Positions 23,638 to 34,751 of a stretch of DNA of 64,000 bases are shown piece by piece (positions within the stretch are counted from its first letter, which is position 1; each line of letters starts with the position of its first letter). The DNA lies in contig NC_016131.3 of assembly GCF_000005505.3 (NCBI RefSeq), positions 49,523,355 through 49,587,354 of the forward strand, given 5' to 3'. The notes beneath the pieces were generated by a model. It ran no database searches and had not been told where the DNA came from. It was given only the letters and a program-made list of their open reading frames with translations. This stretch comes from Brachypodium distachyon (taxonomy: Eukaryota > Streptophyta > Magnoliopsida > Poales > Poaceae). The position numbers were made by a program, and so were the translations under genes.

Positions 23638-24600
23638 GGCAACAAAATCTCAATGGAAGCTGAAGTCAAGAAACAAAGGACTCACGGGCAGATTCTTAAG
23701 GCCAGAAATTGAGTTAACTTAATTCCCAAGTTGCCGCAACAGATCAAAAGCTAACTGGCAGTAAACAAGAAAAGCTAGATGGGTGGATAAATCCGATAAA
23801 TAAAAGAGGCAGGTAATAGCATGGAGGTATTGGAGCTCGGATACGTTTGTATATGTATAATAAACATTAATACTAGGCTCAGTTCAAAACTAGCACTTAT
23901 TTTGGATCGGAGGGAGTAATATATATAAATTAGTGATTTTTACACGAGAATGAAAATTACTCTGTCTATGTCCCTGAAATTGGTAGCCATTGTTGACCTA
24001 CAGGAGAAGAGGAACTACTAACAATTGAAACTGGTAGCCATTGTTGACCTACAGGAGAAGAAGATGAAGTACTAGCAATTGAAATTGGTAGTCATTGTCT
24101 ACTAAGCCATACTAACAGTTCCAAATTTCCCTCTAAAAAAACAGTCCAAATTTCCATCAAAGTTGAAGAGTACAACGGAATTAAAATTCAGTCAAGGTGC
24201 CAACTCGGGCATGAACAGGGAGAAGTGGAGAACCGGAGAGTGGAGATGGGAGGAGGCAGGGCAAAGTGGGAAACTGACCTGGCGAGCTGCAGTCTTGCAC
24301 AGTGCAGCGGCGGCCGGCGGAGGGGGCTGCTCGTTCCCGGAGGACGGCGGAGAGGGATTCTCGGCGGAGGACGGCGAAGTGGCGAACAGAGGAGCGGCGG
24401 GCTGGCAGTAGTGCCAATGTGCCGGTGCAGGAAGAGGCGCGTCGTGGCACGAAGGAGAGACGGCGCCGGCTGCTTCGTGGCTGCGCGGGATTTCTCCTCC
24501 GTTGAGGCGTGGGAGGCCCGCCGGAGAAGGGAAGGGAACGGCGCCGCCGGCCACCGCGACTTCGGCCAGAGCTAGAAGAGCCGCCGCCGCATGGGAATCA
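23638..24600 (-). other. TAD3 5' untranslated exon and leader intron (predicted)
   Basis: A GC-rich first exon of about 24279-24600 ends at a good donor (TCGCCAG/GTCAGT). The acceptor GACTTCAG before 23659 joins it to the ATG exon. The leader intron would be 23660-24278. It contains a Stowaway end (GATCGGAGGGAGTA, about 23905-23920) and a diverged short direct repeat (CTGGTAGCCATTGTTGACCT) at 23977-24090. Confidence 0.5.
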
Positions 24601-24652
24601 GGATTCAGGAAAGAGGCAAACCACGAGGAGGAAGAGAGACAGTGATCCGTAG

Positions 24653-24715
24653 TTGGGCTGGGCCGACCAAATTGACCGAGGTGTGAACCGTACCGATCTG
24701 ACCCGGCCCAACTAA
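24653..24715 (-). promoter_or_regulatory. Site II elements upstream of TAD3
   Basis: TGGGCTGGGCC at 24653-24663 and CGGCCCAAC at about 24704 form an inverted TGGGCC pair just upstream of the inferred first exon. This is the same promoter type as the DUF3245-like gene. Confidence 0.45.
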
Positions 24716-25473
24716 CATTCCAGGAACGCTCCCCGGCGGGGCCGATGATTCACCATCGAGGAGTTTTTTTTTCTTTTTTTTTTAGGGGATTCAGCATCGA
24801 GGAGCTGCAGCGTGGAGAACGTAAGATGGCCGCCCTGGTGCTGTTGAAACGAGATCATAGTAATGTGTCATTTCCTTTGCACGGCGGGATTCAATTTTAC
24901 TTGAATAATCGTTTTAGAGAGTTAATGTCAAATAGTCGAAGCATGTAAGGCGCTTCAAAATGTTCTAAACAGCTTGCCTCAATTCAACTTGTACAAAGAA
25001 AACACTGCTTCACATAAATTTCTGAAAGTGCAGTTACCTGACTGCCAGCAAGAGGTCATGAATTTCTCATTCGTGCATGGTCACACAACGCACACACACA
25101 AAAACTGTAAAATCAAGTTACTGGTAACCTATTATAATAAATAAAATTCTGAAAAAATAAAGAGAAGCAGCTGTGCCACACTAGAAATAGTTTCAATGCC
25201 GGACTAAAAAAGATACGGAGTACTTAAGACGATGAATAGAGGCATAGAGCAAAGGGTTCTCAGAAGAGGAAAACAGCTACGCTGTCCCGAGTAACAACAC
25301 AGGGAAAGCTGCAAAGTTCGATGTTGGTTATAAGGCAACTGAAACGAATCCTAAAACACAGTAACAGTACAACAACTGGAATGACGTTTCAACTTCTACA
25401 GATTCTGTGAATTAACACATAGATTACAAAGGCTACGTGGAAGCCATGGTGCCTACAATATCATCGGTCAGTT
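24716..25473. other. Intergenic between TAD3 and LIN37
   Basis: It holds the 5' flank of TAD3 and the probable 3' untranslated region of the LIN37-like gene. No repeat or coding exon is recognised. Confidence 0.4.
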
Positions 25474-28400
25474 TTATGGACGTCCATCATGCTTTCCAGG
25501 CTCGGTGGGCGGCGACGGTGGTGGGGGCAAGAGAAATGCAAGGCGCTGCTTGTACCTTTCAATCCGGGATTGCCGCCCCTTGCGCAATCTGCCAAACAAA
25601 CTTATGTCAAAATGGAAGAAAAATCGGATCATAATATTATGTTTCCATTTGTAATTTATGTGTGCGAACTGCTACTTTACCAATTTAATAAGCTGTCAAC
25701 TCTGAGCAAGAAAATGGCTCATTTAATTATCGACTTAATGATAACCCCACAAAGGAAAGAAAAACCAATCATCTCCATTCCACTGCCATAATTTCACCTA
25801 CAAAATTATTACTGTTCTCACAATATTTTGGCCTAATCTTCATCTGCTGATTGATTCAACCTCTAATAAGAAGGTAGGAAAGAGCTGAGAGAAGAAAAAT
25901 GCATACCTAGCGCGTATCTTTTTTGCACGATTTACATGTTGCTTTAATAAGTCAGCTGCAGTATATTCACCAGTATCATTCTGCAGAATGAAAGATCAAA
26001 TCCAATAGTATCAGAATCAGCACAAGTGGTTCTGGTGACATTGAAAAGATAATGGAGGTAAAAACACCACCAACTACAAAAGGTGGTGGGGAACAGAAGG
26101 TCATGAGCAAGTAAATTTCACCTAAGAATCTCACCACCAAAAGAGAAATCACCCTTTATCCCTTCAGTCCCAAGAACTGAGAAATAATCTTTACAATGTC
26201 ACATGTTCTGTTAAGGTACAACAGATGAGCCCAATGTTGCCAACAGGTTTGGAACCTTTAGCTCGATATAATTTAAGGAAGTGCTGGCCTACCCAATTTA
26301 AGCCTTCCCAATGGGCAAATAAAAACTAATTTTCCGGAACGGACAAACAAGGGACTCAAAAAGAATTAGAAGTGGACAAAAACAACTGTAACATTCGCAG
26401 GATGATACGACTTAAAATACTTTTTGTATGTAAACAGAAAATGAGTAAAAGGTAAGAAAAGGATGAAACAGGGCAGAACTGAAATTTCCGCTCTAGTCTA
26501 CGCAGGTCCCGAAGAAGCGGTGGAGTTTACGGGTCAATTATCTCATTTTGTAAAAATATTATAAAATAACAACATGCCAAGAGCTGAAAAATGCTGAAAA
26601 ATGCTTGTGAAGGTCTATGTTAGGTAGAGGACAATCGATCATGACATGCAAAAATGAAGCCACAACTTCATCTAGCCTCTTTTCGGCTGGCAAAACACGG
26701 AACCTCAAACTAAAAAGGTTAATGCATGCCTACATCAAGTCACACAACTAACTGGACCATACTGGACATAATAACACACTATTCTGTGGTATTGGCAGTG
26801 AGTTACTGAGTTAGCAAATGCCCTTGCAAAGATATGCTTCAGAAATTCAGGTATTGCCTATGAAAGAAGCTTATTAATCCTTCAAAACCTAAAATGTGTG
26901 ATACAACACATTGGGCTGTTTCTGCAAGCAGCATGATGATTTCGAGCGGCCGAGCACAACGCACTGGGTTGTTTCATGGTTGTGCCCGTTTCTTGATTGC
27001 TTGATTTTCTAATATCAAACCTTCCAATTGATTCCAGCATGTGTGGCTCTGTGTTTTGTTTCTTGTAACTAATGCACCTTGTTAATTGATTGGTAGATCA
27101 ATTTTTGGATCTGTAGTTACTGCTCCTATTTCTTGCTTTGCTTTCTTAAATTTGGTTGCCGTTGAATTAGTTAATATATTCTCTGAAGGCATGCTGAGAA
27201 GATTAACTGTTTGATGGTTTTCTTATCTAGTTCGGTTTTAAGGGTATCTGATTAGACCGAACCCTTCTCTCGTCATTATGGATTCGATCATTATGCTGGG
27301 ACAGGAGGGTTTGGTTGTCACTTTGGGAAACCTAGTTTTTTGGAATCCCAATGACCTAACCGAAACGATAATATTACCTGAATGCCTGAATGACCACACC
27401 TATGTCGAAGCAGTATGCTTAACAGTGCATTTGTACCAATTAAGTATTAACAGCATTGAATCAAAGTAGTTGGGCTACTTCATTTTCAGTATCATTGTGC
27501 TTCGAAGCAGTATGTCGATGTAAAGTTTATTTTTACAAGATACCTTCTCTTCTTCTGAATCTTCATTTTCAGTATCATTGTGCTTTTCAGATATCCTAGA
27601 ATCTACAACTGAGGCCGGCAAAGGTCTTGGAAGAAGTGGTGCAACGTTTCCAACAAATCTTGGCTGAATAAAGAAGTGAGATAAATAATTAAAAAAGTGA
27701 ATAAGAGAAAACAAATACATAGCATTTAAAAGTAATAGGAGGGAAGCCCCAAAACACACAATAACAAACCCAGCTGTAGGCAGACAATTGCATTTTAGAT
27801 TTTACTGTGAGACAAAAATGTATATTCTGATGATCTTTGTCTACACAAGTGAAGACTGTATATAGATCAGATCATGTTTTTGGTGTGCAGAATACACACC
27901 TCATCCTTTAATGCAAAATAAAGGTGAACAAAACTTTGCCAGGAAGATTTAAGAGAAAAAACACACAACAATAAACCCAGCAGTACATGGACACTGCACA
28001 ATTGCATTTAAAGTAAGACAAAAAAAATCTTCCAATGAGCTTTGCATAGACAAAGTGAAGAACGTATCTAACTCAGATAATATTTTTGGAGTACAGAATA
28101 CATATTTATCCTTTGAAGTAATGCACGTGAGCAAAATTTGTCAGGAAGATTCAATGGTAATTCCAAAATAAAGGTCTTCTAGGATAAATGCCTCAAATTC
28201 ACTATGACCTCAATTTCCTAACAAAATACTACCCAACTAATGACCAGTTTTCTTTCTCAAAGAGCACACAGAATATTTGTGTGAAGGACACATACATTTA
28301 ATCAAGGAGTCAAAGATCAGAATTTGAATTGGGAAAACTAGCAGAAAGTTGTTCTACAGAACACCAGAAAGTTATTTGAGGCAGGTTTAAACTTAGAAGG

Positions 28401-30796
28401 AACAGATTTAGAGAATGTCAAAGTAAAGATCATTTTAACAAGCAAAACACCTATGCATTCAACTGAAAGAATGAAAGTATGCTAACCTGAATTTCATGTT
28501 GAACACCATTCCGCACCCAAGATCGGCAAAGAGCATACAAGGATCCAGACTCGCTGTCCAACAAGTTAACCTTTGGAATAACCAAAATCAGATCAGAACA
28601 AATGACCAACAAGTTACCCTTTGCAAAGAGCATACAAGGATCCAGCTCTTGTATGATATGACACCAAAATGTCTTTCTGGATCACAAACAAGCAATGCAT
28701 AAATTTGATGATTTTAACTTTTATCCTTCTTGAGCTACTGGTCTATTTTGTATGAATCAGGTACTAATCTCAGCGTTATAACCACATCTCATTAGTACCG
28801 ACTAGATAACCTTAGCATCATAACCCATTAAGAAAATAAATAGACTAAACTCTATGTGATCATATTACCTTTAGGAGCTGAAACAACCTATCAATGTTCT
28901 GTACAAAGTACAAACTCATGATAGCTACACATTTTATGTGTGTGATAAATATACAGGTAATAAAAGATCCACTTGCATTTCCAATATTAACTGGCCATGT
29001 TAAAAAAAAGTCAAGAAGTAGAATCAGTCCCCTCTTACAAGAAAATCTATTTACCATGATACAAATGAGCACATTGTATCTCACAACTCTTGTGTCTACA
29101 AGATGACATTATAATAAGCATGTACTTACTTTCCGATCATTGATCACCACCACAGTTGTAGAGTCTTCTTTGGTACTTTCTCTACAATGGAGTCAAATTA
29201 CCAAATTTCACTTGTATTTTTCCAGTCCAAAAGACAAAATTTACACACTTGGTAGTTTTTTTCTGTTACCTTTGCTTTGTATTGCTATGCTCTTCATGTT
29301 GAGGGGATGGAGTAACGGCTGCAACTGGATTCACCTAAGAAATTTCCCAACAAGAACAACAATTGTTACAATGGAACCTCACATTTCAGTCTTGACTGCA
29401 GAATTTACCACAAAGGAATATCCTAATTAACAGGAATGCCTAAAAGGCTAGAAGGAATCAACACTGTACAATCAAGGGGAAATTGGCCACAGGACACCGT
29501 TATTCTGCTGTCTTTGCCCAAACACACCGCCCGATTGTGGATTTGCCCAGTACCATTACAATTCTCGGGCCATTTGCCGAAACACACTGCCCGTACAAAA
29601 AGGGAGAGTTTCTTCATTTATTTAATGAATACACCTTTACTTTTCCTTGAGGATGTCGCCTCTTTGGACCATATCAAATCAAGCAGTACTTTTCCGTGCC
29701 TATACTCAATCCGAAAGCGATCAGCTTGCTCCAGATTCTCAAAAGTGAACAACAAAAAAGAAAAGTAGCACTTGGGTCAGTATGCCAAAGGTCAGCCGTC
29801 ATCCATATATAAGGTCGAGGAACGCAGTAATTATTTTGTTCGACTCATGAGCAGGGAAAATTTTCATTAGAGAAAAAAACTATTCAAAACAGCCATCTCA
29901 AGCTAAAAAACATGTCATGAGCAGACAAAAAGGTCAACTTTCCCTTTTTGGACGGGCGGTGTGTTTCAGCAAATGTCCCAAGAATTGTAATGGTCCTGGG
30001 CAAATCCACAATCGGGAGGTGTGTTTGGGCAAACGCCGCAAAATAACGGTGTCCTGTGGCCAATTTCCCCTACAATCAAATATCATGTTCAAACAACGAC
30101 AAAATACTACGAGTCCTCTCTCCGATAATTTCACAAGCTATAAACCATTTCAAATCTCCACTATTTTCACAAGCTACAAGTCGCCAGTGCATCCATCCAC
30201 AAAGTCACATGACCGATTAGGCAGAAGCTTCAATTGTATCAGAAATTATAAAATTGGAGATCCAAAGCCTTAGGCTGGGTATAATGGCAAGGTAGTATAA
30301 TTTCCTTCCACTCAAAGCTTATAAAAACTAAAAATAAGTTATGTACCTTGGGATGAGGCTGCGGAGCTATAGGAACCCCTCGAGGAGGCTGCTCGGGACG
30401 CGGCGTCACACCCGCCACCACCGCCCGCGACACGGCAGCGAACGACTGTGGCTGCGTTTGCATCTGGAGCTGCTGAGACGGCGCGACGGGGACAGCGACG
30501 GCCTGGGCACGGGGGTACCCGGCGTTGGGAGCCCGACGCTGGTTCGCAAGGGCGGCGGCGGAGGAGGAGGTTGTGGCCACGGGGTAGAAGATGCCGTGGG
30601 CGGGGGAGGCATGGCTAGGGTTTAGCGGGCGGCCGGTGAAAAGCGGTGGCGGTGTCGGAGTCGCGGCGGCGGCGGCGCGTGGCGGGGCGGAGGCGGCGGG
30701 GAAGGCTCGGGGCAGAGGCTGCGGGGCGGTCGCCGGAGGAGCAGATGCGACCGTGGGCGGGGCAGCGGCAGGTGGGCGCTGCGGCGGGGACGCCAT
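25474..30796 (-). CDS. LIN37: LIN37-like DREAM/MuvB complex subunit, seven exons
   Basis: LIN37 is a core MuvB subunit of the DREAM complex, which represses cell-cycle genes in the nucleus. Exons: 30796-30347, 29334-29270, 29181-29130, 28570-28487, 27663-27544, 25980-25907 and 25588-25474, giving 960 nt and 319 residues. The ATG at 30796 (MASPPQRPP) is the first in frame. Exon 1 encodes a low-complexity Pro/Ala/Gln region. The conserved core follows: VVVINDRKVNLL, then GSLYALCRSWVRNG, comparable to human LIN37 LYPICRAWMRN. Next are a Pro-rich linker, an acidic NEDSEEEK stretch and a basic helix (LLKQHVNRAKKIR then RIERYKQRLAFLLPPPP). The family call rests on the core and the helix matched from memory. 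Introns hold a Mutator-type MITE and local duplications. The frame is intact. Confidence 0.78.
27478..28645. repeat. Exon-derived patches in LIN37 introns
   Basis: A 25-bp word of exon 5 (27561-27585) is repeated at 27478-27502 and fused to a 12-bp word also found at about 27405-27416. Two words of exon 4 (28526-28548 and 28558-28575) recur in swapped order at 28606-28645 with a few changes. Confidence 0.7.
27753..28150. repeat. Diverged tandem duplication (about 195 bp) in LIN37 intron 4
   Basis: Two adjacent blocks (27753-27950 and 27959-28148) share ordered words: ACACACAA, AAACCCAGC, CAATTGCATTT, AGACAAAAA, TTTTTGG.GT.CAGAATACA, TATCCTTT and CAGGAAGATT. They are diverged by substitutions and indels. 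Confidence 0.7.
29476..30070. mobile_element. Mutator-type MITE with long TIRs, 595 bp, in LIN37 intron 1
   Basis: TACAATCAA is repeated exactly on both sides (29467-29475 and 30071-30079), a 9-bp target duplication typical of MULEs. The arms, about 135-140 bp each (29476-29612 and about 29936-30070), are inverted copies starting GGGGAAATTGGCCACAGGAC. The interior is AT-rich and non-coding. Confidence 0.88.
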
Positions 30797-31599
30797 GACG
30801 GTGGTACTCAGTGCCGTGCGAGAATCGAGAGGGGAAGGCCGCGAGCCTACCGGCAGTGGGGGCGAAGCAGGATGTGGAGCCACCGACGTCGAGCACGAGC
30901 AGGAATCGGCCGTCGAGTGGCCTTGTAGGAGCGCCGACGGCCGGGGTGGGTGCGCGCGTCGTCGCCCGCCGGCCGAGGTGAGCGCCGCGCGGACGGAGGA
31001 GGGAGCGCCACCGCCGCCGTGGAGAGAAATCCGCTTTAGCCCGTGAGCTTGTACATCAAAGTTTTAAAAACCTTGGAGCGCAAATTGACTGAACAGTGTT
31101 CCCCTCAAAACAAAAATTGACTGAACAGTGAACACCACTGCGATTCTCTCTGGCCTTGGCCTGGTTTAAGAAGAAAAAAATGAGAGAGAGAATAATGAAA
31201 TATGGTTTCATTTATTTTGCACGAAAATTTGGGCTCAATTTGACAAATGGTTTATGCACCATCAATTTATCTGCTGACTCCGTTCCAAAATTTAAGGTAT
31301 TCTAGTTTTATTCTAAGTCAAAGTTCTTCAAATTCGAACTAATTTATAAAAACAAATATCTATTGTCAAATAAATTATAAAGAACTATACCATGATAGTT
31401 CGGCCCGATCCTTGTGGAGTCAATTTGAATTTTGAAGACCCGTTTGTCTGTTTGAATAGGAGATTTGTGAAATACGTCTTGCAAGTATTTCTTTTTCCTC
31501 CCAGTTTCCATCTCGCTAGGGATCAAACAGAACTCTAGACATACAGTAAAAAAAAAATAGAACTCTAAGCTTTATTTGAATTTTGGGGTAATATTATTC
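30797..31599. other. LIN37 upstream region and MITE-like remnant
   Basis: The GC-rich LIN37 leader runs to about 31045. CTCCGTTCCAAAATTTAAGG at about 31278 resembles a MITE end of the 'CTCCGT' group, without a matching right end. Confidence 0.4.
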
Positions 31600-32195
31600 C
31601 TAAAACGTTTTTTGTACCGACCCGGTATGCAAAGTCCAGCTTTTTATTTGGCTATTGATTCATATAACACACTATGGACCGCCCACAAATTAATGGCGAG
31701 AAATTGGCAGCATGACGGGGCTTGCAAATTGTGCGATCAACAGATAGGGTCGTCTGCTCGTATTGGGTTCAGATCGTTCCTTCTCAAAGGAGTTTTGGCA
31801 TAATTTCTCTGCTGATCAGCCGTTGCTCCAGAATGCTGTTGCATCAAGCTCAATCAAAGAATGGTGAAAAAGACTCAACGCTGCTCCAAAATGCATTGAA
31901 AAAACGAAGATCATCTCGCTCGCATCATACATGTGGAACATTCGGAAAGAGAGAAATAGAAGAGTTTTTGAGCAAAAAAATTAACTGCTCCAGGAGTTAC
32001 AGCGCTAATCAGAGATGAGATTAGCCTCCTTTGAGCAACTTAGTTCCTCCTTACGTACAGCCGAACTGCTTTGTTGACTGCTTTGTTTTTCAGGTTCCCT
32101 TTCTGTTTTTTGACTGCTCTGTTCTGTCTGTAACTTTGTTCTTTCTCTCCTTAATGCAATAGCAAAGCATCTGCTAATTTCCCTAAAAAAAACTT
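31600..32195 (+). pseudogene. 5'-truncated LINE 3' end
   Basis: Plus-strand translation in shifting frames gives LWTAHKLMARNWQHDGACKLCDQ-type sequence (zf-RVT), then SYMWNIRKERNRRVFEQK. This is the same order as the C-terminus of the full LINE at 34.7 kb, which ends with a short A run near 32183-32190. It is a dead fragment of another LINE insertion on the opposite strand. Confidence 0.75.
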
Positions 32196-33009
32196 GGCGG
32201 CTCGATTGTGTCATAGGCCGCTAGGCGAAGCACATCCTTGGGGAAGGAGTCAAACCACGTGGGCCGCTGCTCCGGCAAGCCTCCGCTGCGTCGCGCGCCG
32301 CTGCTCCGGGGCGCCTCCGCTCGCCCCCGCTGCTCGCCGTGCGGCTCTCCGGCGGCATGGCTTGTGACTGTGAGAACCCATCGGGCTTTACCTCTGTAGC
32401 TTTTAGATTGGGAAGAACAGAGAGAGATGCCATGATGGACGCCACGTTGGCTTGATCAGTGGACCTGCCTCGTCAGAAACTAGCTTAGACGCTAGCGAAT
32501 GATAGGTTACGCTAATCCGATGGATTTTTGCAACTAAAACGTAAATTGGTAGCTATGTGAAACTCCAACCTCTAATGTGGTTGTTTCTTGTAATTTACTC
32601 ATGTAACCCTAAAATGAGATTGACGGAAGTCCAACACTGCAGGGAGACAGGTCTGGTCCGGCAGGTGCAGAGGGAGGAAGGGTGTTTGCTTGCATGCGGA
32701 TTTCTTCTTCTTGAATAATTTTTTTATGTGGTTTGATTCAGCGTTTAGGATAAATCCGAGCGCAACTTTGTGGCTTTATGAATCTTTGTTTGCGAGATAG
32801 GCTTGACTAGAATTCCTTTTGTTTGTTCCTTTTAGGTTATAAACTAAATTCGAACCAAACTCTCCCTCTTTTCTTGCAAGGAAAATTTTGATTCATACTC
32901 TATAGATTTAAAGACTGATCGTCTTCCCAACAAGCTTGGATGTTGGGGCAGTGAAACGAATGAATCTGAGAAAGGTTACATATGTCCATACATTTCATGT
33001 AACTAAGTT
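32196..33009. other. Intergenic; includes a block shared with 47.4 kb
   Basis: The segment 32648-32775 (GGTCTGGTC, GCAGAGGG, TTATGTGGT.TGATTCAGC, TTTAGGA.AAAT) matches 47409-47535 in order and orientation. The rest is unrecognised apart from a GC-rich patch at 32260-32350. Confidence 0.55.
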
Positions 33010-33097
33010 CATTATCGTCGACGCCCCTCGGCGAGGAGAGAATCGGTGATCACTTGGTTCGCTGCCTCCGACAGGTGGACGGCGTCCCAGAACACAA
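33010..33097 (-). pseudogene. GDSL esterase 3'-exon fragment
   Basis: Minus-strand translation gives VFWDAVHLSEAANQVI and then DSLLAEG. It matches the last exon of GDSL copy 3 (48119-48210) with few changes. The block V HP has become HL and nothing of the other exons is present nearby. Confidence 0.88.
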
Positions 33098-33359
33098 TTG
33101 GTCCAATGATCTATAATCTCATATTATCTATATCTGTTCTCGTCTCAATGATTTGTGCCGAATCAACCGGTGGTAAAAGCATTATTCATTAAACAAGTGA
33201 TGCAAAGTTGCAAACAAAACCAAGTGGCACGGTGCAAATTAGGTGCCGCAGCCACTAATTGAATCTCTTCTACAGGAGTAATAAAAAAGTTCAACACAGT
33301 TCGTATGGTAGAGCTAGTTGAGGAGCATTCATAAACTGAAAATTAGCAACCAGTTTGAC
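33098..33359. other. 3' flank of F-box copy 1
   Basis: The stretch from about 33276 to the stop codon is closely similar to 42951-43015, the 3' flank of F-box copy 2. The duplication therefore extends past the coding region. Confidence 0.6.
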
Positions 33360-34552
33360 TCAAGTTTCCGGGAAAAGCCAAGTGGGAGACCAAGGATCGT
33401 CGCATGCCCCAGGCGCCACCACCGTCTCCGGCAGTGGCAGCGGCCTCACTGCACGGTTTCTCACATCATGCACACCTGAGTCAAAAAGGGGGTCCTCCGG
33501 AAAGGAGTGAGCCTCATCGTCGGTCACAAAGTAGATGCAATCTTGTCTGATTCCGCCACCGCCGCCACACTGATCGCTACCGGGGAGCGACTCGGAGCAG
33601 CCTTGGCTTACGAAGATTGCGCGGCCTGTCAGCGTGTCGACCTGTCTCCACCGCCCACCGCCGCCGCTCAGGAGCTCCGCCGCCTCAAAGACCTCGAACC
33701 GGCGTGTCCGCATGTGGATCCTGGAGCCCCACGGCAGGAACGGAGGCACGTTGAGCTCCCGCTTCACCATCAGCAGCTGCTCACCGGATGCGACGAGGTA
33801 CCTCCTGACCACGTACTTGTCCGTCGCATAAGGGTCGTGCCATCTTTGTACATCTCTCGGGATGCGGTGCACGGTCTTCACGGCCGCCGACACCGTGGTT
33901 GTTGTGATCTGCGGCTCGGCGTCGCCACCCGGGACAAGGAGCAGGAGCTCGTCGTCTGCCGTGAGGAGGTAGATCTCGCCTTTGAAGACCGCGATGTCGT
34001 CGATGAACATGTCCTCGGGAGGCGCCCAGTCCAGCGTCGTCGCTGCCGCTGTCGTGCCGAGAGCCCTTGGTGGCCGGCGAGTAGAGACGACGACGCCACT
34101 ATTCCACTTCAACAGGGCGGCGGCGAGGTGGTTGGACAGCAGCACCACCTTGAGGCGAGAGGAGCGAGAAGGTCGCGGAGAGGGTCGGAGGCCGGAGAGG
34201 AGGAAGAAGGGCTCTGCACCAGGGAGTAGCTGCCGTCGCGATGGTGGAGGAAGATATTGCCGCCGCCGTCGCCGGTGGAGAGCCGGAGGGAGAAGTCGGC
34301 GGAGGGATGGAGGCGGTGGATCGCGCCGTCAGGGAGGCTGATCAGGAAGGCGCCGTCAGGGAGCGCGAGCCACGGGAGCGGCGGCGGGAGGAGCGGCCGC
34401 CGCTGCTGCCGTGAGCCGGAGCGCCAGGCGCGGCAGACGGCGGGGAGGCGGACACGGTCGGCGTGGGACGCGAGGCACGCGAGCACGAGGCCCAGTAGCT
34501 CCGGCGGTAGATCCTGCCATGGCCGGCGGCGGCGGGAGGCGGCGCACATCAT
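33360..34552 (-). pseudogene. F-box/DUF295 gene, copy 1, broken by a 25-bp deletion
   Basis: F-box proteins select targets for SCF ubiquitin ligases; DUF295 is the plant C-terminal domain of this group. The ATG at 34552 opens a frame with a complete F-box (PWQDLPPELLGLVLACLASH, then VCRAWR). Relative to copy 2, 25 bp are missing at the 34153/34154 junction (after LLAPLA), which shifts the frame. The following frame down to 33360 encodes the rest of DUF295: RRFEVFEAAELL, RWRQVDTLTGRAIFVSQGC, QDCIYFVTDDEA and TWLFPET. Without the deletion the gene would read through as one exon. A LINE lies immediately upstream and separates the coding region from its former promoter. Confidence 0.85.
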
Positions 34553-34576
34553 GCGAGCGCGTTATTAGGGCTGGAT

Positions 34577-34591
34577 TTGGATTCTGGATTT
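34577..34591. repeat. LINE target-site duplication, left copy
   Basis: TTGGATTCTGGATTT occurs here and exactly at 41108-41122, bounding the LINE. Confidence 0.88.
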
Positions 34592-34751
34592 ATTTATTTT
34601 TGACGGGCCAAGGCAGGTGCTCTGCCGATTCATCAAAGGAGAAGAGGAAGCCAGTTTGATAAAAAAAAGAGGAGGGAGCAAAACCCCTTCACAGAACGAA
34701 AACAGAAAAGGAACCGAAACCAACACACGGCTCGGCTGTACAAAGCTCAAA

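Noticed and set aside
24163..24575. Plus-strand frames upstream of TAD3
   Set aside because: They overlap the inferred GC-rich first exon and promoter of TAD3, and no protein family is recognised.
32221..32445. Minus-strand frame near 32.3 kb as a gene
   Set aside because: It is short and driven by a GC-rich patch, with no recognised domain and no splice partners.
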